64,000 nt of DNA from Gammaproteobacteria bacterium (GTDB lineage Bacteria > Pseudomonadota > Gammaproteobacteria > Nevskiales > Nevskiaceae), in assembly GCA_026398815.1 (NCBI GenBank), contig JAPLSA010000001.1:1-64000 (forward strand). Reading direction: 5' to 3'. The notes under the pieces were generated by a model. It was not told where the DNA came from and did no database searches. It saw only the letters and a program-made list of their open reading frames with translations. Positions 29,045 to 37,148 of this stretch are shown here, one piece after another; position 1 is the first letter of the stretch, and every line of letters begins with the position of its first letter. A program made the translations under genes and the position numbers.

Positions 29045-31782
29045 TGAACACCCGCGTCCTGCACGCCGTCACCGGTCGTCTGTCTCTTCGCCCGCCGCAG
29101 GCGGAATCTCTTTCCAAGCTGATGCGAGCACTCGAAGCCGCGCCCGAGCTGTTGGGTCATGAGCGGGATGTCACATCCATTCTCTCCATGCTGAAAGCCG
29201 AGTTCGCCACGCTGGGGGACTTCGAGCGCGAATTCCCTTCGCTGTGCTTCGCTCTGGCCACGGGCGTGGGCAAGACGCGGCTTATGGGTGCCTTCATCAC
29301 CTACCTGCACCTGGCGCACGGCATCAACAACTTCTTTGTGCTGGCGCCCAACCTGACCATCTACAACAAGCTGATCACGGACTTCACTCGCAACACGCCG
29401 AAGTATGTGTTCAAGGGCATCGCCGAGTTCGCCCAGCAACCGCCGCTGATCATCACCGGCGACAACTACGACCAGACCGGCGCGGCGGTGGATGACCAGC
29501 CGCGTGGCTTCGCCCACGACGTGCGCATCAACATCTTCAACATCTCGAAGATCAACTCCGAGGTGCGCGGCGGCAAGGAGCCGCGCATCAAACGGATGCG
29601 CGAGGTGCTGGGCGACAGCTACTTCAACCATCTGGCGAATCTGCCTGACCTCGTGTTGCTGATGGACGAGTCGCACCGTTACCGCGCCAGCGCGGGCGTG
29701 CGCTCCATCAACGAGCTTAAGCCGCTGTTCGGCCTGGAGGTGACGGCGACGCCGTTCGTGGAATCCAGCCGGGGGCCTGTGCCGTTCAAGAACGTGGTGA
29801 TGGATTACCCGCTGGCGCGGGCGATGGAAGATGGCTTCGTCAAGGAGCCTGCCGTAGTTACGCAGCGCAATTTCGACGCAAAGGCGCATACGCCAGAGGA
29901 AGTCGAAAAGACCAAGCTGGAGGACGGCGTCCGCCTGCACGAGACCACGAAGGTGGAGCTGTTGACCTACGCCCGCGAGAACGGCGTCAAGCCGGTCAAG
30001 CCTTTCATGCTCGTGATTGCGCGCGATACCACGCACGCGGCGAGTCTTTTGGCGCTTCTGGAGTCGGACAAATTCTATGAGGGGCGTTACGCGGGCAAAG
30101 TGATCCAGGTGGATTCCAGCCGCACCGGCGCGGAAGAGGAGGAGATGATCACACGCCTGCTTGCCGTGGAGAGCGTGGACGAGCCGACCGAGATCGTGAT
30201 TCACGTCAACATGCTCAAGGAAGGCTGGGACGTGACCAATCTTTACACCATCGTTCCGCTGCGCGCGGCGAATGCCCGCACCCTCATCGAGCAAAGCATC
30301 GGTCGCGGTCTGCGCCTGCCCTATGGGAAGCGCACAGGCGTGGCGGCGGTGGATCGCTTGAACATCGTCGCACACGACCGCTTTCAAGAGATTATCGACG
30401 AGGCCAACCGTGGTGATTCGCCGATCCGCCTGAAACAGATCATCCTCGACGCGCCGAGCGCCGACGACAAGAAGGTCAGCGTGCAGGTCGAGTCTGGCGC
30501 GGCGGCTCGCCTCGGCCTCACGGACACGCCGGTTGTGCCGACCGGCGCATCTGATGCAGCAACTGGATCGGCCGCCGCCATCGTGCCAAAGCCGGTCTTC
30601 AACACCGAGGCGGAGAGGCAGGCTGCCCGCATGGTGATGGAGGTGATCGGAAAGTACGAGGTCAAACGCCATCTTGTACCCACCAGTAGCGCGCTGCTGA
30701 AGCCAGAGGTGCAGAAGGAAATTCTTGCGGAGGTGACGGAGCGGCTGAAGCCACTACAGGGCGAGCTCCTTGCCGGGGCGGACAAATCAGCGCCAGTGCT
30801 CGATCTGACCTCAGTGGTGGCCAAGACCACGGAGATCGTGGTGCAGCAGACCATTGATATCCCGCGCATCGCCGTGGTGCCGAAAGGCGTGGTCACGACC
30901 GGGTTTCGTCCGTTCAAGTTGGACGTGAGCCAGCTTCACCTCCAGCCGGGCGAACGCGAGATTGTCGGTCAGATGCTGCGCACCAATGAGCAGTTCACGC
31001 TGGCTGCCGAAATCGGCCTGAAGGAACAGCGCCCGGAGGACTACATCGTCCATGCGCTGGTGGACTTCGACGACGTTGATTACTTCACGCACGCCGAGCT
31101 GCTCTACGACCTTGCGGGACAGATGGTGCAGCACCTGCGCGGCTATCTCTCGGAATCCGAGGCCGTCAGTGTTCTGGACCGGGATCGCCGCCTTATCGCG
31201 CGGGAGATGCATGCGCAGATGATGACGCACTTCTTCGAAGAAGCGACAGAGTTTGAGGTGCAGGTTAGTCGGGGCTTCACGGAGCTCAAGTCCTGCAACT
31301 ACACCGCCACTGCTGGACAAGCGCCACGCCATTACCGTGAAACCGTTGAGGACGTCGGCCGCATCAAGCAAATGCTATTCGGCGGCTTCACGCGATGCTT
31401 ATACCCGCTCCAGAAATTCGATTCGGATACGGAGCGCCGCTTCGCGGTCGTCCTCGAACGTGACGCCACCAAGTGGTTCAAGCCCGCGAAGGGGCAGTTC
31501 AAGATCTACTACAAGCTCGGCACGGAACAGCCAGAGTACGTTCCCGATTTTGTGGTGGAGACGGATTCGGCGATCCTCTTGGCGGAGACCAAGAAGCGGG
31601 ACGATCTCAAAACCGAGGAGGTGAAGGCCAAGGCTGCGGCAGCCATCCGCTGGTGCAAATACGCATCCGAACACGCCGCAAGCGTCGGCAGCAAGCCATG
31701 GAAGTACATTCTGGTTCCGCACGATGAGATCGTGGAATCGAAGCGACTGCTGGAATTCCTGCGCTTCGAGCAGAAATGGTGA
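29044..31782 (+). CDS. res: Type III restriction enzyme Res (helicase-nuclease)
   Basis: This 912-aa ATP-dependent restriction subunit has an SF2 helicase core: Walker A GVGKT at 74-78, DESH at 208-211, TATPF, and the C-terminal helicase motif EGWDVTNL ... EQSIGRGLRLPYG. A PD-(D/E)XK nuclease domain follows near the end, with Asp835 (VPDF) and Glu848-Thr-Lys850 (AETKK). It partners with Mod, translated by coupling across the TAATG overlap. It cuts DNA with unmodified sites after ATP-driven communication between them (family knowledge). It is the last gene of the cluster. The length and all motifs suggest an active enzyme. Confidence 0.88.
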   Translation: MNTRVLHAVTGRLSLRPPQAESLSKLMRALEAAPELLGHERDVTSILSMLKAEFATLGDFEREFPSLCFALATGVGKTRLMGAFITYLHLAHGINNFFVLAPNLTIYNKLITDFTRNTPKYVFKGIAEFAQQPPLIITGDNYDQTGAAVDDQPRGFAHDVRINIFNISKINSEVRGGKEPRIKRMREVLGDSYFNHLANLPDLVLLMDESHRYRASAGVRSINELKPLFGLEVTATPFVESSRGPVPFKNVVMDYPLARAMEDGFVKEPAVVTQRNFDAKAHTPEEVEKTKLEDGVRLHETTKVELLTYARENGVKPVKPFMLVIARDTTHAASLLALLESDKFYEGRYAGKVIQVDSSRTGAEEEEMITRLLAVESVDEPTEIVIHVNMLKEGWDVTNLYTIVPLRAANARTLIEQSIGRGLRLPYGKRTGVAAVDRLNIVAHDRFQEIIDEANRGDSPIRLKQIILDAPSADDKKVSVQVESGAAARLGLTDTPVVPTGASDAATGSAAAIVPKPVFNTEAERQAARMVMEVIGKYEVKRHLVPTSSALLKPEVQKEILAEVTERLKPLQGELLAGADKSAPVLDLTSVVAKTTEIVVQQTIDIPRIAVVPKGVVTTGFRPFKLDVSQLHLQPGEREIVGQMLRTNEQFTLAAEIGLKEQRPEDYIVHALVDFDDVDYFTHAELLYDLAGQMVQHLRGYLSESEAVSVLDRDRRLIAREMHAQMMTHFFEEATEFEVQVSRGFTELKSCNYTATAGQAPRHYRETVEDVGRIKQMLFGGFTRCLYPLQKFDSDTERRFAVVLERDATKWFKPAKGQFKIYYKLGTEQPEYVPDFVVETDSAILLAETKKRDDLKTEEVKAKAAAAIRWCKYASEHAASVGSKPWKYILVPHDEIVESKRLLEFLRFEQKW

Positions 31783-32089
31783 AGTACGTTCTCACCCAAG
31801 CCGTTGGCGCGGCCTCCAAGGAAGCTTGCTGAGCGTTTCGCCATCTGTGTTGTATCTCCGACAGTTGACCTTTGCTCAGAGTGGGAAACGACCATCTGAT
31901 GCCTGTCGAATTCGCTCTCGGATGGCACTTCGACAAATCCAGATTTAGCTGGTAGCAGACCTTGGTCAGAGAACTGACAAATCTAGGAATTGCGCTGAAA
32001 CCGCGGCAAATCCAGGAATAGCGGTTTCCAATCTGAAACTGACCCAGAAAAATCTGGGTCAGCCGTTGTCCCTACGCGCTGCAGCAGGA
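31783..32089. other. Gap at the right edge of the defence island
   Basis: No gene is seen in these 307 bases. Composition is lower in GC than on either side. It contains a perfect inverted repeat (32039-32062, listed separately). Phrases such as CTGAAACTGACCCAG look like worn IS ends, but no element is identifiable. Accessory DNA ends and the conserved chromosome (nrdB) begins here; no tRNA or attachment core was recognised. Confidence 0.4.
32039..32062 (-). terminator. Possible terminator downstream of nrdB
   Basis: A perfect 9-base inverted repeat, CTGACCCAG-aaaaat-CTGGGTCAG, lies 27 bases beyond the nrdB stop (minus strand) and is followed there by TTTCAGATT. The T run is weak, so it might instead be a remnant of a mobile-element end. 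Confidence 0.4.
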
Positions 32090-33343
32090 TCAATCCCAGC
32101 TCAACGCCCCACCGGTCTGATACTCGGTCACGCGGGTCTCAAAGAAGTTCTTCTCTTTCTTCAAGTCCATGACTTCGCTCATCCACGGGAACGGGTTTTC
32201 CGCACCCGGGTAAAGCTGCTTCAGGCCGATCTGCGAGCAGCGGCGGTTGCAGACGAACTTAAGGTACTCGTTGAACTGGCTGGCGTTCAGGCCGAGCACG
32301 CCGCGCGGCATGGTGTCGTGCGCGTACTTGATTTCCAGTTCGGTGGCCTCGCGCAGCATCACCGCGATTTCTTCCTGGAACGCAGCGGTCCACAGGTGCG
32401 GGTTCTCGATCTTGATCTGGTTGATCACGTCGATGCCGAAGTTCATGTGCATCGACTCGTCGCGCATGATGTATTGGATCTGCTCGGACACGCCGACCAT
32501 CTTGTTGCGGCGGCCGAACGACAGCAGCTGCACGAAGCCGACGTAGAAGAAGATGCCTTCGAACACGACGTAGAAGGCGATCAGGTCGCGCAGCAGGCGC
32601 TGGTCGTTTTCCGGGGTGCCGGTGTGGAAGGTTTCATCGGCCAGACTCTGCGTGAACGGCAGGCTCCATGCGGCCTTGTCGTGGATGCTCGGCACTTCGC
32701 GGTACATGTTGAACACTTCGGCTTCATCCAGCCCAAGCGATTCGATGCAGTACTGGTACGCGTGCGTGTGGATCGCTTCCTCGAAGGCCTGGCGCAGCAG
32801 GTACTGGCGGCACTCCGGGTTGGTCAGGTGCTTGTAGACGGCGAGCACGAGGTTGTTGGCGACCAGGCTGTCAGCCGTCGAGAAGAAGCCGAGCGAGCGC
32901 TTGATGATCATGCGCTCGTCGTCGGTCAGGCCGTTCGGGTCGTGCCACAGCGCGATGTCGGCGCTCATGTTCACTTCCTGCGGCATCCAGTGGTTGTTGC
33001 AGGCGTGCAGGTACTTCTCCCAGGCCCAGTGGTACTTGAACGGCACCAGCTGGTTGAGGTCGGCGCGGCAGTTGATGATCTTCTTGTCGTCGACCTGGAT
33101 GCGGCGGGCACCGATGGTGATGTCTTCAAGGCCGGTGGCGCCGGCTTCGGCCTTGGCCTGCGGCGGCGTCAGCTTGAATTCGCTGGCTTCCGGCACGCGC
33201 GGCGTGGCGCTCGGCGCTGGCGCGGCATAGGCCGGGCGGGCAGCGGCGACCGGCGCACGCGGTGCGGCGAGGATCGGATCGACCATCGGCGGCACCGGCG
33301 GGGCGAGGGTGGGGGCTGCGGGGGCGTCGTCCCAGTCAAGCAT
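32090..33343 (-). CDS. nrdB: Class Ia ribonucleotide reductase, beta subunit
   Basis: This is the radical-generating subunit of aerobic ribonucleotide reductase (417 aa), which makes deoxyribonucleotides with NrdA. Metal ligands and the radical tyrosine are visible in EEAIHTHAY: Glu189, His192 and Tyr196, matching the E. coli ETIHSRSY layout. Further ligands lie in EGIFFYVGF and in [10 protein letters not shown]. The first ~80 residues are an Ala/Pro-rich extension not found in E. coli NrdB. The gene lies downstream of nrdA on the same strand, separated by 212 bases that hold a strong hairpin. Confidence 0.95.
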   Translation of the reverse strand: MLDWDDAPAAPTLAPPVPPMVDPILAAPRAPVAAARPAYAAPAPSATPRVPEASEFKLTPPQAKAEAGATGLEDITIGARRIQVDDKKIINCRADLNQLVPFKYHWAWEKYLHACNNHWMPQEVNMSADIALWHDPNGLTDDERMIIKRSLGFFSTADSLVANNLVLAVYKHLTNPECRQYLLRQAFEEAIHTHAYQYCIESLGLDEAEVFNMYREVPSIHDKAAWSLPFTQSLADETFHTGTPENDQRLLRDLIAFYVVFEGIFFYVGFVQLLSFGRRNKMVGVSEQIQYIMRDESMHMNFGIDVINQIKIENPHLWTAAFQEEIAVMLREATELEIKYAHDTMPRGVLGLNASQFNEYLKFVCNRRCSQIGLKQLYPGAENPFPWMSEVMDLKKEKNFFETRVTEYQTGGALSWD

Positions 33344-33499
33344 GGTGGATCTCCGGATTTCTGAACGTTGAAAGATGGATATTTATACACCCGCCTCGCG
33401 GTTGCGGTGGGCAGGTGGCAGGGAATTCGGCAGCGGATTCGAGGGCGCAGCGGCCGCGTTGCGGACGCGCTGCACCGGCTGGCCGCCATGGACAACAAG

Positions 33500-33530
33500 G
33501 CCCGGCCGGATGTTCGGCATCCGGCCGGGC
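33500..33530 (-). terminator. Hairpin between nrdA and nrdB
   Basis: Arms of 13 perfectly paired bases (33500-33512 and 33518-33530) enclose a 5-base loop, 26 bases after the nrdA stop on the minus strand. The following sequence CTTGTTGTCC is only mildly T-rich. It may terminate or attenuate transcription, or protect the 3' end of nrdA mRNA, and so set the ratio of nrdA to nrdB. Confidence 0.5.
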
Positions 33531-33555
33531 GCTGCCCATTCGGCCTGGGCCTTCC

Positions 33556-36504
33556 TTACTGGCACGCCTCGCAGTCCGGGTCGAGGATCGAGCAGACCTT
33601 CGGCGCCACCGGTTCGCTGGCCGCTGCCATCGAGGCCGGCTTCGCTGCCGCAGCAGCACCTGCGGCCGGTGCGGCGGCGGTCTTGCCGACCTGATTCAGG
33701 CGGCCGTCCTGGATGGTGGTCTTTTCGGCGTGCGTGGCGCCCAGGGTGCGCAGGTAGTACGTGGTCTTCAGGCCCGACAGCCAGGCGTGGCGATACAGCT
33801 CGTCGAGCTTCTTGCCGCTCGGTGCGGCCATGTACAGGTTCAGGCTCTGCGCCTGGTCGATCCACTTCTGGCGGCGGCTGCCGGCGTCGACCAGCACCTT
33901 GGCGTCGATCTCGAACGCGGTCTTGTAGATCGCCTTGATGTCGGCCGGCACGCGGTCGATCTTCTGCACACTGCCGTCGAAATACTTGAGGTCGTGGACC
34001 ATCACTTCGTCCCAGAGATCCAGCGCCTTCAGCTCGTTGGCGAGGTACTCGTTGACCACCGTGAAGTCGCCCGACAGGTTCGATTTGACGTACAGGTTCT
34101 GATAGACCGGCTCGATCGACTGCGACACGCCGGTGATGTTGGCGATGGTGGCGGTCGGCGCGATGGCCATCGTGTTGGAGTTGCGGATGCCGGTCGTCTT
34201 GATCTGCAGGCGCAGGCCGCTCCAGTCGAACTGGCCGGACTCCTGCACGTCCTGCCGCAGGTACTGGCCACGGGCGTCGGCGAGCAGCTTGATCGAGTCC
34301 AGCGGCAGGATGCCCTGATCCCACAGCGAGCCCTTGAAGCTGGCGTAGGCGCCGCGCTCGACAGCCAGATCGGCCGAGGCCTTGATTGCGTAGTAGCTGA
34401 TCGCTTCCATCGAGCGGTCGGCGAACTCGATCGCCTCTGCGGACTCGTACGGCAGGCGCAGCTTGAACAGCGCGTCGTTGAAGCCCATCACGCCGAGACC
34501 CACCGGGCGGTGGCGCAGGTTGGAGTTACGCGCGGTGGCCACCGAGTAGTAGTTGTACTCGATGACGTTGTCGAGCATCCGCATCGCGGTGGTGATCGTC
34601 CGCTGCAGCTTTTCGACGTCCAGCTTGCCGTCAACGATATGGGCCGGCAGGTTCACCGAGCCGAGGTTGCAGACCGCGATTTCCTGGTTGGCCTTGGTGT
34701 TCAGCGTGATTTCGGTGCACAGGTTGGAGCTGTGCACGACGCCGACATGTTGCTGCGGGCTGCGCAGGTTGCACGGGTCCTTGAAGGTGATCCACGGGTG
34801 GCCGGTCTCGAACAGCATCGAGAGCATCTTGCGCCACAGGTTCAGCGCCGGAATGCGCTTGAAGTTCTTGATCCGGCCCTGATCCGCCAGCGCTTCGTAT
34901 TCGGCGTAGCGCTTCTCGAACGGCAGGCCGTACAGCTCGTGCAGGTCCGGCGTTTCTTCCGGGCTGAACAGCGTCCACTGGCCTTCTTCCATGACCCGCT
35001 TCAGGAACAGGTCCGGCACCCAGTTCGCGGTGTTCATGTCATGGGTGCGGCGACGGTCGTCGCCGGTGTTCTTGCGCAGGTCGAGGAATTCCTCGATGTC
35101 GCGATGCCAGGTTTCCAGGTACGCGCAGACTGCGCCCTTGCGCTTGCCGCCCTGGTTCACTGCCACCGCCGTGTCGTTGGCAACCTTCAGGAACGGCACC
35201 ACGCCGTTGGACTTGCCGTTGGTGCCCTTGATCCAGCCGCCCATGCCGCGCACCGGCGTCCAGTCGTTGCCCAAGCCACCGGCAAACTTCGACAGCATCG
35301 CGTTGTCGTGGATGGCGTTGAAGATGCCGTGCAGATCGTCCGGCACCTGGGTGAGGTAGCAGCTCGACAGCTGCGGACGCAGCGTGCCGGAGTTGAACAG
35401 CGTCGGCGTCGACGACATGAAGTCGAACGACGACATCAGCGTGTAGAACTCGATCGCGCGGGCTTCGCGGTCGATCTCGTTCATCGCCAGGCCCATCGCC
35501 ACGCGCATGAAGAACGCCTGCGGCAGCTCGAAGCGGGTGCGGTTCGAGTGGATGAAGTAGCGGTCGTACAGCGTCTGCAGGCCCAGGTAGTCGAACTTGG
35601 CGTCGCGCTCCGGCAGCAGCGCGCGGCCGAGCTGGTCCAGATCGAACAGGCACAGCTTGGAATCCACCAGCTCCAGCTCGGAGGCCTTGTGGATGAACTC
35701 GCGGAAGTAGTCGGCGTAGATCGCCTTCATGTCCTCGAAGGTCGGCCGCGTCTCGGTCATGCCGAGGAAGCTCAGTGCCTCGTGGCGCATCGCGTCGCAC
35801 AGCAGGCGGGCCGACACGTAGGTGTAGTTCGGCTCCTTCTCGATGCGGGCGCGGGCGGCCAGGGTCAGCGCCTGGCTCAGCTCGGCTTCGGCAATGCCGT
35901 CGTAGAGATCGCGCAGTGCCGAGCCCAGCACCTCGTCGGCGTCGACGCCGCTCAGGCCGGCGCAGGCTTCCGTCACCACGCGCTGCAGGCGCGCCTGGTC
36001 GAGCGGCAGCAGGCGGCCATCGTCCATCTTCACGTTGAGCGCCGGCGTCTCGATCTGCACCGAACGGGCGGCGGTCTCGGCAGCGCGCGCGCGCGCCCGC
36101 TCTTCGCGATACAGCACGTAGTCGCGGGCCACCTTGTGCTCGCCAGCACGCATCAGGCCGAGTTCGACCTGATCCTGGATATCTTCAATATGCAGGGTGC
36201 CGCCGCTGGACAGGTGACGGGTCAGCGCGGCGACCACGGAAGCGGTCAGTTCGTTGACCCGATCGCGCACCCGGGCGCTGGCGGCCGCCTGGCCGCCCTC
36301 GACGGCGAGGAACGCCTTGGTCAGCGCGATGGCGATCTTGTTGGCGTCGAAATTGGTGACCTTGCCGTTGCGGCGGATCACCTTGATGGCGCCCGGAGCG
36401 GTCGCGGCCAGTTCGGCGGCGCTGGCGGCCGGTGCGATTTTTTCGTTGCCGGTGCTGAGGTTGGGCGCGCGCGTCGGCGTCGCGGAAACATTCTGGGTCT
36501 GCAT
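33556..36504 (-). CDS. nrdA: Class Ia ribonucleoside-diphosphate reductase, alpha subunit
   Basis: This is the catalytic and allosteric subunit (982 aa). The N-terminal ATP cone (VIRRNGKVTNFDANKIAIAL, from about 43) binds ATP or dATP to set activity. Active-site pieces seen: Cys in LSSCYLTQV, Asn/Cys/Glu in SNLCTEITL, the partner Cys in IAVCNLGS, the tyrosine pair in TTYYLRT, and the C-terminal shuttle cysteines in DPDCEACQ. It is longer than E. coli NrdA (761 aa), as in many proteobacteria with a larger N-terminus. Paired NrdR-like boxes lie about 70-120 bases upstream of its start. Confidence 0.95.
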   Translation of the reverse strand: MQTQNVSATPTRAPNLSTGNEKIAPAASAAELAATAPGAIKVIRRNGKVTNFDANKIAIALTKAFLAVEGGQAAASARVRDRVNELTASVVAALTRHLSSGGTLHIEDIQDQVELGLMRAGEHKVARDYVLYREERARARAAETAARSVQIETPALNVKMDDGRLLPLDQARLQRVVTEACAGLSGVDADEVLGSALRDLYDGIAEAELSQALTLAARARIEKEPNYTYVSARLLCDAMRHEALSFLGMTETRPTFEDMKAIYADYFREFIHKASELELVDSKLCLFDLDQLGRALLPERDAKFDYLGLQTLYDRYFIHSNRTRFELPQAFFMRVAMGLAMNEIDREARAIEFYTLMSSFDFMSSTPTLFNSGTLRPQLSSCYLTQVPDDLHGIFNAIHDNAMLSKFAGGLGNDWTPVRGMGGWIKGTNGKSNGVVPFLKVANDTAVAVNQGGKRKGAVCAYLETWHRDIEEFLDLRKNTGDDRRRTHDMNTANWVPDLFLKRVMEEGQWTLFSPEETPDLHELYGLPFEKRYAEYEALADQGRIKNFKRIPALNLWRKMLSMLFETGHPWITFKDPCNLRSPQQHVGVVHSSNLCTEITLNTKANQEIAVCNLGSVNLPAHIVDGKLDVEKLQRTITTAMRMLDNVIEYNYYSVATARNSNLRHRPVGLGVMGFNDALFKLRLPYESAEAIEFADRSMEAISYYAIKASADLAVERGAYASFKGSLWDQGILPLDSIKLLADARGQYLRQDVQESGQFDWSGLRLQIKTTGIRNSNTMAIAPTATIANITGVSQSIEPVYQNLYVKSNLSGDFTVVNEYLANELKALDLWDEVMVHDLKYFDGSVQKIDRVPADIKAIYKTAFEIDAKVLVDAGSRRQKWIDQAQSLNLYMAAPSGKKLDELYRHAWLSGLKTTYYLRTLGATHAEKTTIQDGRLNQVGKTAAAPAAGAAAAAKPASMAAASEPVAPKVCSILDPDCEACQ

Positions 36505-36575
36505 GGGTTCGGATTCTCCCCGGGAAGAAGGGCTGCTGCGGCGGTGGGTCTTTGCGACCCGCCAATTATTGGTTT

Positions 36576-36623
36576 ACCCAATATATAGGGGTTCAAACTT
36601 CGGTCAACCCCAACATGGTGTGT
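36576..36623 (-). promoter_or_regulatory. Paired NrdR-box-like operators upstream of nrdA
   Basis: ACCCAATATATAGGGGT (36576-36592) is a near-palindrome close to the NrdR consensus ACACWATATATWGTGT. A weaker copy, ACCCCAACATGGTGTGT (36607-36623), is centred 31 bases away. Two NrdR boxes about 31 bases apart are the known arrangement for ATP/dATP-responsive repression of nrd genes. The first box is clear; the second is degenerate. Confidence 0.6.
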
Positions 36624-36664
36624 CCAAAGCTGTGCACAGCCATTGGCACCGGCGGTGGACAGGC

Positions 36665-36673
36665 TGTGGACAA
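36665..36673 (-). promoter_or_regulatory. DnaA-box-like site upstream of nrdA
   Basis: On the minus strand this reads TTGTCCACA, one mismatch from the DnaA consensus TTATCCACA. E. coli nrdAB is known to be controlled by DnaA through boxes upstream of its promoter. A single 8/9 match is weak evidence by itself. Confidence 0.3.
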
Positions 36674-37148
36674 GCCACTTAAGCCGCCGTCCTGATTGGG
36701 CTTATCGCAGGCCGCAAAGGCCGCGCTGCGGGGCCGGATCCGCCGCTGCCGGCGCGGCTGCGCCCCAAGTCGGCGCAGCGAAGCCGACGAACGGTCGCCG
36801 GCAGCGGTGCAAACTGTCGGCCCCGGCGAGGCCGGCAGCGGCCGGCTGGCGCCGGAGCGGTTCAGGTTCGACACGCGGCTGCCATCGGCAGCACTGAAAA
36901 TGGCGCGGGATTTGCCTTGAACTCGAATCCAGGCGGCGACGACCCGCCGCAGGTCTGATCGCGGCTTCCGTTTGTGACCCCGTGCCGGAAACCCCGCCGG
37001 CAATGAATTATGACTACTAGCCCCCAGCCCGCACCGCTTCGCAAAATAGCGCCTGCCGGTCATAAACTTGCTGGCCCAAACCCCGATAAGCATTAGACAA
37101 GTTGCATATCCTTCCTCCGGTTTACCCCGTTTCCCAGGAATCGTTCCC

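Larger units (their letters stand above)
36505..37148. other. Long divergent intergenic region between nrdA and manC
   Basis: These 644 bases hold no convincing gene. The nrdA side contains NrdR-like boxes and DnaA-box-like sequences (listed separately). The middle (36,690-37,000) is GC-rich with no structure I can name. The manC side has an AT-richer patch (37,060-37,110) where its promoter should lie. TTGCTG at 37068 with CATTAG at 37091 is a weak candidate. Confidence 0.5.

Noticed and set aside
18880-31782. DISARM or BREX as the name of the cluster
   Set aside because: The SNF2 helicase and methyltransferase suggest DISARM, but DrmA, DrmB and DrmC are absent and a type III Res is present. 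No PglZ, BrxC or Lon protein supports BREX.
33262-36588. A 1108-aa open frame on the plus strand
   Set aside because: It lies opposite nrdA, whose ribonucleotide reductase motifs are clear; the plus-strand product is low-complexity.
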